DNA from: Rosenbergiella nectarea
GTDB taxonomy: Bacteria; Pseudomonadota; Gammaproteobacteria; Enterobacterales; Enterobacteriaceae
Assembly: GCF_900111105.1 (NCBI RefSeq)
Contig: NZ_FOGC01000004.1
Coordinates: forward strand, 35,564-99,563
Length of the DNA stretch: 64,000 nucleotides
Direction of reading: 5' to 3'
Shown: one piece after another, positions 37,807 through 45,672 of the stretch
Position numbering within the stretch: position 1 is the stretch's first letter
Layout of the letters: each line of letters begins with the position of its first letter
Notes under the pieces: generated by a model
Database searches by the model: none
What the model saw: the letters and a program-made list of their open reading frames with translations, nothing else
What the model was told of the DNA's origin: nothing
Translations under genes and position numbers: made by a program

Positions 37807-38489
37807 CTGACATGAATATTCTTGATTTGTTCCTTAAGGCTAGCCTTTTGGTCAAATTCATCATGTTGATTTTAATAGCTTTTTCCGTTGTTTCATGGGC
37901 TATTATTATTCAACGTACTCGGATTCTCAATGCGGCATCTCGTGAAGTTGTCGAGTTTGAAGAGAAATTTTGGTCTGGTGTTGACCTCTCCAAGTTATAC
38001 CAAGAAAGCCTGACTCGTCGTGACGAGTTAATGGGTACCGAACAGATTTTCTACTCTGGCTTTAAAGAATTTGCACGCTTGCATAAAATTAATAGCCCAG
38101 TTCCTGATGCGGTGGTGGAAGGGGCGACTCGTGCTATGCGTATCTCGACCAATCGTGAGTTGGAAACCTTAGAGGCGCACATTCCTTTCTTAGGCACTGT
38201 CGGTTCTATCAGCCCTTATATCGGTCTATTTGGTACTGTTTGGGGTATCATGCATGCCTTCATTTCATTAGGCGCGGTCAAACAAGCGACGTTACAAATG
38301 GTTGCGCCAGGTATTGCGGAAGCCCTTATTGCTACCGCTATCGGTCTTTTTGCGGCGATTCCTGCCGTCATGGCTTATAACCGTTTGACTCAGCGCGTGA
38401 ATAAGCTTGAGCAAGGTTACGACAATTTCGCAGAAGAATTTACTGCCATTTTGCACCGTCAGGCTTATAACAGCGAAATGACTAAGTAA
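37803..38489 (+). CDS. tolQ: Tol-Pal system protein TolQ
   Basis: Inner-membrane motor subunit, homologous to ExbB/MotA, that uses proton flow with TolR to drive TolA during envelope constriction and outer-membrane maintenance. It has three membrane segments (about 16-36, 135-160, 170-192) and the conserved [22 protein letters not shown] start, as in E. coli, overlapping ybgC. It is 228 aa (E. coli 230). Confidence 0.96.
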   Translation: MTDMNILDLFLKASLLVKFIMLILIAFSVVSWAIIIQRTRILNAASREVVEFEEKFWSGVDLSKLYQESLTRRDELMGTEQIFYSGFKEFARLHKINSPVPDAVVEGATRAMRISTNRELETLEAHIPFLGTVGSISPYIGLFGTVWGIMHAFISLGAVKQATLQMVAPGIAEALIATAIGLFAAIPAVMAYNRLTQRVNKLEQGYDNFAEEFTAILHRQAYNSEMTK

Positions 38490-38503
38490 TCAGGGGTTGA
38501 CTC

Positions 38504-38932
38504 ATGGCTAGATTGCGCGGTCGCGGACGTCGTGACTTAAAATCAGAAATTAATATCGTACCGTTATTGGACGTATTACTTGTTCTATTACTGATATTTA
38601 TGGCTACGGCACCGATTATTACGCAAAGCGTTGAAGTAGACCTGCCCGATGCAACAGACTCTAAAACGGTTTCGAGCGACGATAACCCTCCGGTAATCGT
38701 CGAAGTTGCAGGGGTCGGTCAATACAGTATTGTTGTGGATCACAACCGTATGTCACAACTACCTCCTGAACAGGTAGTTAATGAAGCGCAGCGTCAGTTG
38801 GCACAAAACCCTAAAACGGTTTTCCTAATTGGTGGGGCGAAGGAAGTACCGTACGACGAAATTATTAAGGCACTGAATCTACTGCATCAAGCAGGAGTAA
38901 AATCAGTGGGCTTGATGACACAACCCATTTAA
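38504..38932 (+). CDS. tolR: Tol-Pal system protein TolR
   Basis: Proton-channel partner of TolQ (ExbD/MotB type). One membrane segment (about 19-40) carries the key Asp in INIVPLLDVLLVLLLIFM. The periplasmic domain runs from about 45 to the C-terminus. Its 142 aa equals E. coli TolR. It lies 14 nt after tolQ and 25 nt before tolA. Confidence 0.96.
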   Translation: MARLRGRGRRDLKSEINIVPLLDVLLVLLLIFMATAPIITQSVEVDLPDATDSKTVSSDDNPPVIVEVAGVGQYSIVVDHNRMSQLPPEQVVNEAQRQLAQNPKTVFLIGGAKEVPYDEIIKALNLLHQAGVKSVGLMTQPI

Positions 38933-38957
38933 TAGCGAATCATATCGGGAATCGTGA

Positions 38958-40376
38958 GTGTCGAAGTTAACGGAACAAAACGATAAGTTGAAAAGAGCGG
39001 TAATCATCTCTATAGCGCTGCACATTGTGTTAATCGCTATACTGATCATTAGCTCAATGAATGAACATATCGAAACAAGCTCTGGTGGCGGTGGCGGCAG
39101 TGACATTGACGCCGTGATGGTCGATCCTGGTGCTGTAGTCGAACAATATAACGCATCTAAGCAGAGTCAGCGCGAGTCCAAGCCTGAACAAGCGAAGCAA
39201 GCCGCAGCCCAAGCCAAAGCTGAGGCGGCGGAGCAGGCAAAGGAAGCGGCCGAAGAAGCTAAGCAAGCGGCTGCTAAAGCGAAAGCCGAGGCCGCAGAGC
39301 AAGCGAAGCAAGACGCTGCGCAAGCCAAAGCCGAGGCGGCAGAACAAGCTAAGCAGGCTGCTGCGCAAGCGAAAGCCGACGCGGCTGAACAAGCGAAGCA
39401 AGCGGCTGCCCAAGCGAAAGCTGAAGCGGCTGAACAAGCTAAGCAGGCTGCTGCGCAAGCGAAAGCCGACGCGGCTGAACAAGCTAAGCAAGCGGCTGCC
39501 CAAGCAAAAGCCGACGCGGCTGAACAGGCCAAGCAAGCGGCTGCGCAAGCGAAAGCCGAAGCGGCTGAACAAGCCAAGCAAGCTGCTGCGCAAGCAAAAA
39601 CTGAGGCCGCACAAGAGGCCAAGGCTCAAGCTGCCGCTGAGGCAAAAGCGAAAGCCGCTCAAGAGGCCAAGGCTCAAGCTGCCGCTGAGGCAAAAGCGAA
39701 AGCCGCTCAAGAGGCTAAAGCTCAAGCTGCCGCTGAAGCAAAAGCGAAAGCCGCTCAAGAGGCTAAAGCTCAAGCTGCCGCTGAGGTAAAAGCGAAAGCC
39801 GCTCAAGAGGCTAAAGCTCAAGCGGCTGCTGAGGCAAAAGCGAAAGCCGCTCAAGAAGCTAAGGCTAAAGCCGCTGCTGAGGCGAAAGCGAAAGCCGCTC
39901 AAGAGGCTAAAGCTCAAGCGGCTGCTGAGGCGAAAGCCGATGCTAAAGCGAAGGCCGCCGCAGACGCAAAAGCGAAAGCTGCGAAAAGTGATGCAGCACT
40001 TGATGATCTGCTTGGGGGGTTATCGTCCGGAAAAAATGCGCCGAAATCTGCTGAAAGAGGTGGTGCTTCCGGAGAGGGGAATCAGAAAAAATCAGGGGCT
40101 TCCGGTGCAGCGATTCAGAGCTATCTTGGTCAAGTACAAAGTGCGATTCAGAGTAAATTTTATGATGCAGATAACTATGCCGGTAAACAATGTTCTGTAC
40201 ACATAAAATTAGCGCCCGATGGATTATTAATCTCTGCAACCTCGGCAGGAGGCGATCTGGCGCTATGCCAAGCGGCACTTACCGCTTCGCGTTTGGCCCA
40301 TATTCCGAAACCGCCGAGTCAAGAGGTCTGGGCGGCGGTGAAAGAAGCAACTATTACCTTTAAACCGGGTCAATGA
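38958..40376 (+). CDS. tolA: Tol-Pal system protein TolA, repeat-expanded
   Basis: Inner-membrane-anchored rod that reaches TolB/Pal at the outer membrane. Domain I: cytoplasmic stub and membrane helix (about 14-33), then the SSGGGGGSDID linker. Domain II (about 78-345): an alanine/lysine/glutamate helix made of near-identical repeats, a 15-residue unit (AAAQAKAEAAEQAKQ) then a 16-residue unit (KAAQEAKAQAAAEAKA). Domain III (about 382-472): globular, with C412 and C437 forming the expected disulfide. GTG start aligns with E. coli (MSKLTEQNDKLKRA). It is 472 aa versus 421 in E. coli; the extra is all in domain II. A long minus-strand open frame across the repeats is a by-product of the composition. 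Confidence 0.96.
   Translation: MSKLTEQNDKLKRAVIISIALHIVLIAILIISSMNEHIETSSGGGGGSDIDAVMVDPGAVVEQYNASKQSQRESKPEQAKQAAAQAKAEAAEQAKEAAEEAKQAAAKAKAEAAEQAKQDAAQAKAEAAEQAKQAAAQAKADAAEQAKQAAAQAKAEAAEQAKQAAAQAKADAAEQAKQAAAQAKADAAEQAKQAAAQAKAEAAEQAKQAAAQAKTEAAQEAKAQAAAEAKAKAAQEAKAQAAAEAKAKAAQEAKAQAAAEAKAKAAQEAKAQAAAEVKAKAAQEAKAQAAAEAKAKAAQEAKAKAAAEAKAKAAQEAKAQAAAEAKADAKAKAAADAKAKAAKSDAALDDLLGGLSSGKNAPKSAERGGASGEGNQKKSGASGAAIQSYLGQVQSAIQSKFYDADNYAGKQCSVHIKLAPDGLLISATSAGGDLALCQAALTASRLAHIPKPPSQEVWAAVKEATITFKPGQ
39192..39599 (+). repeat. 45-bp tandem repeats in tolA (15-aa unit)
   Basis: About nine copies of a 45-bp unit encoding AAAQAKAEAAEQAKQ, with an E/D swap and synonymous changes among copies. The first two copies are the most divergent, and later ones are nearly identical at the DNA level. 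Confidence 0.9.
39606..39935 (+). repeat. 48-bp tandem repeats in tolA (16-aa unit)
   Basis: About seven copies of a 48-bp unit encoding KAAQEAKAQAAAEAKA, with very few changes (one Val, one Lys substitution), indicating recent duplication or homogenisation. Confidence 0.9.
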
Positions 40377-40488
40377 GTTTGTTGTAACACGACCTGTGGC
40401 GACAGGGAAGGCTGGAGTATCGCATTAGCGATCTTTAGATATTAGGAAACTACTTATCATGAGCCACTACTCAGATATGGGAGATTAA

Positions 40489-41784
40489 ATGAAACAGGCA
40501 TTACGAATAACGTTGAGCTTTTTTTTGCTAGTGTGGGCGGCTGTCGCGCAAGCAGAAGTACATATTGAAATTACTCAAGGGGTAAATACGGCTCGTCCTA
40601 TTGGTGTTGTTCCCTTCCAATGGAGTGGCGGTGGTTCAGGCCCTGAAGATATCGGCGGTATCGTCGCGGCAGATTTACGTAATAGCGGTAAGTTTAACCC
40701 TCTAGATCGTTCTCGACTCCCACAACAACCGACGAGTGCTCAAGAGGTACAACCTGCAGCATGGTCAGCGTTGGGTATTGATGCAGTAGTTGTAGGACAA
40801 GTTAAAGGCAATGCTGATGGAAGTTATCAAATTAGCTATCAACTTGTTGATACTGCGGGCGCACCGGGTACCGTGTTGTCTCAGAACTCGTATAAAGTCA
40901 CCAAGCAATGGTTACGTTATGCCGCTCACACAGCAAGTGACGAAGTCTTCCAAAAGTTAACCGGCATTAAGGGTGCTTTCCGTACGCGCATCGCTTATGT
41001 GGTCCAAACCAATGGTGGCCAATTCCGTTACGAACTGCGCGTGTCAGATTATGACGGTTATAATCAATTTGTGGTACATCGTTCAAGCGAACCATTGATG
41101 TCTCCAGCCTGGTCGCCAGATGGTAGCAAAGTCGCGTATGTGACATTTGAAAGTGGTCGTTCGGCTCTAGTGGTACAAACATTATCGAACAGCAGTATTC
41201 GTCAAATTGCCTCTTTCCCACGCCACAACGGTGCGCCTTCCTTCTCGCCCGATGGGACTAAATTGGCATTTGCGTTGTCTAAAAGCGGTAGCTTAAATCT
41301 TTATGTGATGGATTTAGGATCAGGCCAAATTAGTCAAATTACTAATGGCCGTTATAATAGTACAGAACCGACGTGGTTCCCTGATAGTCAGAACATTGCT
41401 TACACGTCTGACCAAGGTGGACTGCCGCAGATTTATAAATTAAATATCAACGGTGGCGCACCACAGCGTATCACTTGGCAAGGTGGTCAAAACCAAGACG
41501 CTGATGTGGCAACCGATGGTAAATCAATGGTGATGGTAAGCACTGCAGGTGGTGCGCAACACATCGCTCGACAAGATCTAGAGTCAGGAGCAGTACAAAC
41601 ATTGTCTAGCTCTTATCTGGATGAGACGCCAAGTCTAGCACCTAACGGCACGATGGTGATCTATAGCTCCACACAGGGTTATGGTTCCGTATTGCAGTTG
41701 GTTTCGACCGACGGGCGTTTCAAAGCGCGTCTTCCGACGACTGATGGACAGGTAAAATTCCCTGCCTGGTCGCCGTATCTGTGA
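40489..41784 (+). CDS. tolB: Tol-Pal system periplasmic protein TolB
   Basis: Periplasmic beta-propeller that links TolA and Pal. A Sec signal peptide ends AQA|EV after residue 22. The N-terminal domain is about 23-165, and the six-bladed propeller runs to the C-terminus, with blade motifs such as [28 protein letters not shown] and [14 protein letters not shown]. It is 431 aa (E. coli 430). It lies 112 bp after tolA, a gap that may hold a separate promoter. Confidence 0.97.
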   Translation: MKQALRITLSFFLLVWAAVAQAEVHIEITQGVNTARPIGVVPFQWSGGGSGPEDIGGIVAADLRNSGKFNPLDRSRLPQQPTSAQEVQPAAWSALGIDAVVVGQVKGNADGSYQISYQLVDTAGAPGTVLSQNSYKVTKQWLRYAAHTASDEVFQKLTGIKGAFRTRIAYVVQTNGGQFRYELRVSDYDGYNQFVVHRSSEPLMSPAWSPDGSKVAYVTFESGRSALVVQTLSNSSIRQIASFPRHNGAPSFSPDGTKLAFALSKSGSLNLYVMDLGSGQISQITNGRYNSTEPTWFPDSQNIAYTSDQGGLPQIYKLNINGGAPQRITWQGGQNQDADVATDGKSMVMVSTAGGAQHIARQDLESGAVQTLSSSYLDETPSLAPNGTMVIYSSTQGYGSVLQLVSTDGRFKARLPTTDGQVKFPAWSPYL

Positions 41785-41828
41785 TGCATGTGTAAATATG
41801 TATGGCAAACTATAATAGGATTTTCGAA

Positions 41829-42359
41829 ATGCAATTCAATAAAGTGCTGAAAGGTTTACTGCTGGCTCTGCCAGTGTTAGCGGTTGCTGCATGTTCTTCT
41901 CATAAGAACAACAATGACCAATCAGGCTCTACCACTGGTGCAGATAGCGCTTACGGTAACGGCATGTCTGGCAACGGCAGCAACGGTAATATGTCTTCAG
42001 ATGAGCAAGCTCGTCTGCAGATGCAACAGCTGCAACAAAACAACATTGTTTACTTTGGTCTGGACAAGTACGACATCCTGCCTGAGTTTGCACAGATGTT
42101 AGATCAACACGCTAACTTCTTACGTAGCAACCCATCTTACAAAGTGACTATCGAAGGTCATGCGGATGAGCGCGGTACGCCAGAATACAACATCGCATTA
42201 GGCGAGCGTCGTGCTAACGCAGTTAAAATGTACCTGCAAGGTAAAGGCGTAGGCGAAGACCAAATGTCTATCGTCTCTTACGGTAAAGAGAAACCAGCAG
42301 TCTTAGGTCACGACCAAGCTGCATGGTCTAAAAACCGTCGTGCTGTATTGGTATACTAA
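41829..42359 (+). CDS. pal: Peptidoglycan-associated lipoprotein Pal
   Basis: Outer-membrane lipoprotein that grips peptidoglycan through an OmpA-like domain. The start is placed at [10 protein letters not shown] because this gives a proper lipoprotein signal with lipobox VAAC, acylated C22; nine in-frame codons upstream would disrupt it. The flexible Ser/Gly/Asn linker is about 23-60 and the OmpA C-like domain about 65-176 ([22 protein letters not shown]). It is 176 aa (E. coli 173). 44 nt separate it from tolB. Confidence 0.97.
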   Translation: MQFNKVLKGLLLALPVLAVAACSSHKNNNDQSGSTTGADSAYGNGMSGNGSNGNMSSDEQARLQMQQLQQNNIVYFGLDKYDILPEFAQMLDQHANFLRSNPSYKVTIEGHADERGTPEYNIALGERRANAVKMYLQGKGVGEDQMSIVSYGKEKPAVLGHDQAAWSKNRRAVLVY

Positions 42360-42368
42360 GAGAAAACT

Positions 42369-43160
42369 ATGATTAGTAACTTCAGACTTCATACATTGGG
42401 TCTGTCGTTACTGATTGGCGTAGCGGCCGTTCCGGCCGCTCATGCCCAGGCGTCAATCAGTAGCGCTGGCTCGGGATCTACCGAAGACCGTGTCACCACC
42501 CTCGAACGAATCTCTAACGCACAATCTCAACTTCTCCAACAATTGCAACAGCAGTTGAACGATACCCAAAGTGATATTGATACGCTGCGTGGCGAGATCC
42601 AACAAAATAGCTATCAACTGAATCAAGTGGTTGAACGGCAAAAACAGCTCTATCAACAAATCGACACCCTAAGTAGTCGTGGGGCGGCTGCCTCTGCTTC
42701 CACTTCCGATTCGACGCAGAGCAGTCAACAGGCGGCTTCTAGCGACTCATCTGCTAGCGACTCTGCAGGTCAGGTGGGAACCCAGACGGGCGATGTAAAT
42801 AAAGATTACAACGCGGCGGTCGACTTGGCGTTGAAACAGAACAAGCCTGACGATGCGATGGCTGCATTACAGGCTTGGGTTAAGAAATATCCAGACTCCA
42901 CTTACCAGCCAAATGCTAACTATTGGTTAGGGCAGCTCTATTATAATAAGGGGCAGAAAGACGATGCCGCTTACTATTTTGCGACGGTAGTGAAAAAATA
43001 TCCTAAATCTCCGAAATCGGCAGAAGCCTTGTTGAAGATCGGTACAATCATGAAGGATAAAAATCAGCTGGATAAAGCCAAATCGGTTTGGCAACAGGTG
43101 ATTCAGCTCTATCCTAATACGCCTTCGGCGAAAGCGGCGCAAAAAGCCTTAGCGGAGTAA
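42369..43160 (+). CDS. cpoB: Cell division coordinator CpoB
   Basis: Periplasmic protein that coordinates peptidoglycan synthesis by PBP1B with Tol-driven outer-membrane constriction. The signal peptide ends AHA|QA at about residue 26. It has an N-terminal coiled coil (Gln-rich, about 45-95), a Ser-rich linker (about 100-135) and C-terminal TPR repeats (about 140-262, including AMAALQAWVKKYPDSTYQPNANYWLGQLYY). At 263 aa it equals E. coli YbgF. Last gene of the tol-pal cluster, 9 nt after pal. Confidence 0.95.
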   Translation: MISNFRLHTLGLSLLIGVAAVPAAHAQASISSAGSGSTEDRVTTLERISNAQSQLLQQLQQQLNDTQSDIDTLRGEIQQNSYQLNQVVERQKQLYQQIDTLSSRGAAASASTSDSTQSSQQAASSDSSASDSAGQVGTQTGDVNKDYNAAVDLALKQNKPDDAMAALQAWVKKYPDSTYQPNANYWLGQLYYNKGQKDDAAYYFATVVKKYPKSPKSAEALLKIGTIMKDKNQLDKAKSVWQQVIQLYPNTPSAKAAQKALAE

Positions 43161-43247
43161 TGTTAAGATTTTTTCAGCAATTTCTGGCTGAATAGTGTCC
43201 GTGTCGCTGTAAAGGTAAGCAACTGATGATTTATTTTGAATTAATGG

Positions 43248-43275
43248 TTGCGCTGTCTCGGTAAATCAGTAATAT
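43248..43275 (+). promoter_or_regulatory. Promoter of the tRNA-Lys operon
   Basis: TTGCGC and TAATAT with a 16-bp spacer, followed by the GC-rich ATGCCGCCG typical of stable-RNA discriminators, about 50 bp before the first tRNA. GTCTCGG/CCGAGAC form a 7-bp inverted repeat (43255-43261 and 43288-43294) bracketing the -10. Confidence 0.6.
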
Positions 43276-43326
43276 ATGCCGCCGTTGCCGAGACAAACTT
43301 AAACAGTGTTTTAGGCAAGGAAAATT

Positions 43327-43402
43327 GGGTCGTTAGCTCAGTTGGTAGAGCAGTTGACTTTTAATCAATTGGTCGCAGGTTCGAATCCTGCACGACCCAC
43401 CA
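43327..43402 (+). tRNA. tRNA-Lys (TTT), copy 1
   Basis: A 76-nt cloverleaf: acceptor GGGTCGT/ACGACCC, D-arm AGCTCAGTTGGTAGAGC, anticodon loop CTTTTAA (anticodon TTT), T-arm GGTTCGAATCC and encoded CCA. E. coli has a tRNA-Lys/Val cluster at the same place after cpoB. Confidence 0.97.
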
Positions 43403-43439
43403 CTTAAGTGGGGACTGATTTTCCAGAATGATTTAAGAT

Positions 43440-43515
43440 GGGTCGTTAGCTCAGTTGGTAGAGCAGTTGACTTTTAATCAATTGGTCGCAGGTTCGAATC
43501 CTGCACGACCCACCA
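43440..43515 (+). tRNA. tRNA-Lys (TTT), copy 2
   Basis: Identical to the copy 37 nt upstream and probably in the same transcript. The last 18 nt (ATCCTGCACGACCCACCA) recur at the end of each of the two downstream repeats. Confidence 0.97.
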
Positions 43516-43685
43516 AATTTAGTAAAAAAGCACCTTCCGGGTTTTTTTTTTCGTTCCAAACGCTCAGTGTTAAATCGTGAAGGATGAGAACCTGCAGCAG
43601 GTTCGAGTCGAACGCAGTGAGACAGCGTTGCCACGGGCAACGACCCGTAGGGCGAGCGTAGCGAGTCATCCTGCACGACCCACCA
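43516..43685 (+). repeat. rtT-like tRNA-derived repeat, copy 1
   Basis: A unit of 170 bp starting AAATTTAGTAAAAAAGCACC and ending in an 18-nt copy of the tRNA-Lys 3' end including CCA. Inside are inverted repeats GAACCTGC/GCAGGTTC, CGTTGCC-ACG-GGCAACG, and an outer pair GGATGA/TCATCC. The terminator at its start has decayed: GCACC-TTCC is followed by GGG and T rather than GGTGC, so read-through from the tRNA is likely. It recalls the rtT repeats behind E. coli tyrT, which also carry tRNA 3'-end copies. Confidence 0.85.
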
Positions 43686-43854
43686 AATTTAGTAAAAAAG
43701 CACCTTCCGGTGCTTTTTTTTCGTTCCAACGCTCAGTGTTAAACCGTGAAGGATGAGAACCTGCAGCAGGTTCGAGTCGAACGCAGTGAGACAGCGTTGC
43801 CCTTGGCAACGACCCGTAGGGCGAGCGTAGCGAGTTATCCTGCACGACCCACCA
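43686..43854 (+). repeat. rtT-like tRNA-derived repeat, copy 2
   Basis: A second unit of 169 bp in direct tandem, about 95% like the first, again ending in the 18-nt tRNA-Lys 3' end. Changes keep the folding: the CGTTGCC/GGCAACG loop differs only in its apex (CTT for ACG), and the outer stem GGATGA/TTATCC keeps pairing through a G-U. Its terminator is intact. Confidence 0.85.
43695..43721 (+). terminator. Intact terminator inside repeat copy 2
   Basis: AAAAGCACC-TTCC-GGTGCTTTT followed by more T. The equivalent in copy 1 (43525-43551) has lost its right arm. Confidence 0.85.
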
Positions 43855-43885
43855 AATTCTTACACGAGCCAAGTCTCTTGTAATG

Positions 43886-43919
43886 ACCGCGCCAGTGAAT
43901 GCTGACGCGGTTTTTTTTT
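43886..43919 (+). terminator. Final terminator of the tRNA-Lys / repeat unit
   Basis: ACCGCG-C-CAG-TGAATG-CTG-A-CGCGGT followed by nine T. It lies after the second repeat and before the convergent DUF3750 gene. Confidence 0.9.
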
Positions 43920-43935
43920 ATCTCAAATAAACTCG

Positions 43936-44706
43936 TTAAGGCTCACTGTGTTCTGCGGGTAAGTTGCCGATGAAGGGGAGTCGAACTTGCAACGGTGAGA
44001 CGTTTACCCCTAGATCCATCCCCAATAAGTTGAATTCAATCCCTTCTTGTTCGCCAAGATTGATTCCCAATAGCCCTAATATCGACAGTTGTACCCCTTT
44101 ACCCGAAGGCGGGCGACCGATTGGATGGGTTAAGGGGCGATAATCCTTACCTATCGCATTGGCGGGCATATTCAATTGAAGTGCGGGAACTTGACGGCCG
44201 ATGTGAGCAATAAAGGTATTGCTGTTCGGGCCAGGCCAAGCATGATAGGTATGCGGGTAGGGGTAACTGCGAACAGCCTCTTCAAGGCGCGGGATCATGG
44301 CCTCAGCGGCTTGTCCAGAATGCGCGACCAGGATATGTGGACGGGCCCCATACCAATAGCCATCGGCAAGGGTATAGTCTTTCCTGATCAGATCACTGCT
44401 TCGCCAGCCAATAACGTCATAACGCGTATAGTGGGTCTCCCCACGACGTTTGAAGACTAGCCACGTGTGCACGGCAAAGTGCCCGCGCCAGCCATAGGTC
44501 TTTGCTGCGAATACCGCGACCAGAGCGCGATCCTTTATCGACCTCGGGTCAGCTAACAGTTGTGCAGAGTCTCGACGTGCTGTGGTCCAGCTGTCTCCCG
44601 CGACTGGACGATTAGCCGCCCTGTCGGTGAGGTAGCTGGCGAGTAACGCTAACAGCGCTATGATGACATAGGCGAGTAGGCATCGACGTAGCATAAGAAT
44701 AATCAT
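43936..44706 (-). CDS. DUF3750 family membrane-anchored protein
   Basis: Conserved protein of unknown function. An N-terminal membrane helix (about 6-25) anchors a periplasmic domain with the family hallmarks WRGHFAVHTWLVFK, HYTRYDVIGWR, DGYWYGARPHILV, WPGPNSNTFIAHI and NAIGKDYRP. HxW and PGPNSNTF suggest an enzyme-like pocket, but no activity is known to me. 256 aa from the first ATG; the ATG four codons later is also possible, since GGGAG lies unusually close to the first. It is divergent from pnuC and convergent to the tRNA-Lys unit. Confidence 0.85.
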   Translation of the reverse strand: MIILMLRRCLLAYVIIALLALLASYLTDRAANRPVAGDSWTTARRDSAQLLADPRSIKDRALVAVFAAKTYGWRGHFAVHTWLVFKRRGETHYTRYDVIGWRSSDLIRKDYTLADGYWYGARPHILVAHSGQAAEAMIPRLEEAVRSYPYPHTYHAWPGPNSNTFIAHIGRQVPALQLNMPANAIGKDYRPLTHPIGRPPSGKGVQLSILGLLGINLGEQEGIEFNLLGMDLGVNVSPLQVRLPFIGNLPAEHSEP

Positions 44707-44827
44707 GCTCCCTTAATCGGATGTAGGTAAGGTAAAGTGTAGGAAGCCATCACGGAAACACAACTTATCTTGGGGGCGTAGGTAAAATTAAGGAATTAAA
44801 AGACAAACCTTCTCACTTCAGGTATGT

Positions 44828-44845
44828 TGTTTAGTATACTAAACA
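44828..44845. promoter_or_regulatory. NadR operator in front of pnuC
   Basis: TGTTTA-GTATAC-TAAACA is an unbroken 18-bp palindrome and a perfect match to the NadR consensus TGTTTA-N6-TAAACA. It ends 12 bp before the pnuC start and covers a TATACT that may be the -10, so NadR bound with NAD should block transcription. Confidence 0.9.
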
Positions 44846-44857
44846 TGAGGTTCCGCG

Positions 44858-45574
44858 ATGAATTTTTTCAGTATCAATACATTGTTAGTGCATATTCCTT
44901 TGGGTAAGCAGGGCTACGATCTCTCGTGGATAGAAGCGGTGGGCACCCTGTGTGGATTACTCTGTATCGGGTTGGCAAGCAAAGAGAAAGTCATCAATTA
45001 TCTCTTCGGTATTATTAATGTTTTATTGTTTGCGGTCATTTTTTATCAGATTCAGCTCTATTCCAGCCTCCTTCTACAAATATTTTTCTTACTGGCCAAT
45101 GTCTACGGCTGGTATGCTTGGACTAGACAAACGGCTTCACAGCAGGCAGAACTGCAGATTCGTTGGCTGGGCGCGCGGGCGCGGACGGCTTGGTTGGCGG
45201 TCTCGATCATCGCTATTCTGGTGATGACATTCTTTATTGATACTATTTTTGGCCAATTTGCTCGACTTACCGTCATTCTTCTCAATCAATTTGGGCTAGA
45301 GGCTCAGCTTCCCGTATTGCAACCCGATGCCTATCCCTTCTGGGATGCCTGTATGACGATCTTATCGGTCGTAGCGATGATTTTCATGACACGTAAATGG
45401 GTAGAAAACTGGATACTTTGGGTAGTGATCAACCTCATCAGCGTGGCAATCTTTACTCTACAAGGGGTTTATGCCATGTCGATTGAATATATGATCCTCA
45501 CGCTGATCGCGATTAACGGTGTCCGACTCTGGTCGAGCAAAGCCGCCCAGAATAACGGTCCACACACTTCTTGA
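44858..45574 (+). CDS. pnuC: Nicotinamide riboside transporter PnuC
   Basis: Inner-membrane facilitator that takes up nicotinamide riboside for NAD salvage; NadR's kinase activity traps it as NMN. Seven hydrophobic segments are visible, and the family motifs YGWYAWTRQ and WxxW-like FWDACMTILSVVAMIFMTRKWVENWILWVVIN are present. It is 238 aa (E. coli 239). A perfect NadR box lies just upstream. The zinc exporter gene zitB that follows in E. coli is missing, and aroG comes next. Confidence 0.94.
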   Translation: MNFFSINTLLVHIPLGKQGYDLSWIEAVGTLCGLLCIGLASKEKVINYLFGIINVLLFAVIFYQIQLYSSLLLQIFFLLANVYGWYAWTRQTASQQAELQIRWLGARARTAWLAVSIIAILVMTFFIDTIFGQFARLTVILLNQFGLEAQLPVLQPDAYPFWDACMTILSVVAMIFMTRKWVENWILWVVINLISVAIFTLQGVYAMSIEYMILTLIAINGVRLWSSKAAQNNGPHTS

Positions 45575-45672
45575 TCCCCTAAGGGAAAAAGTCGTAATTA
45601 GGGTTTGCAGTTTGACAGCGGCACGTTAGAGTATCGCTAGGACAACAGCACACTTATCGTGATGGAATAATA

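Noticed and set aside
39054-39917. Long minus-strand open frames (287 and 151 codons) opposite tolA
   Set aside because: They arise from the Ala/Lys/Glu repeat composition of tolA; the translations are low-complexity (Leu/Ser/Gly/Phe or Ala/Cys) with no start signal, and tolA is certain on the other strand.
43516-43854. CRISPR array
   Set aside because: Only two copies of 170 bp in direct contact, no short repeat/spacer pattern and no cas genes. The units are tRNA-derived.
43446-43872. Minus-strand open frames through the tRNA-Lys repeats
   Set aside because: They run through tRNA and terminator sequence and repeat the same peptide because the DNA repeats; no ribosome site and no family match.
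45575-45672. TyrR box upstream of aroG
   Set aside because: The stretch CGTAAT-N6-TTGCAG is too far from TGTAAA-N6-TTTACA to claim.
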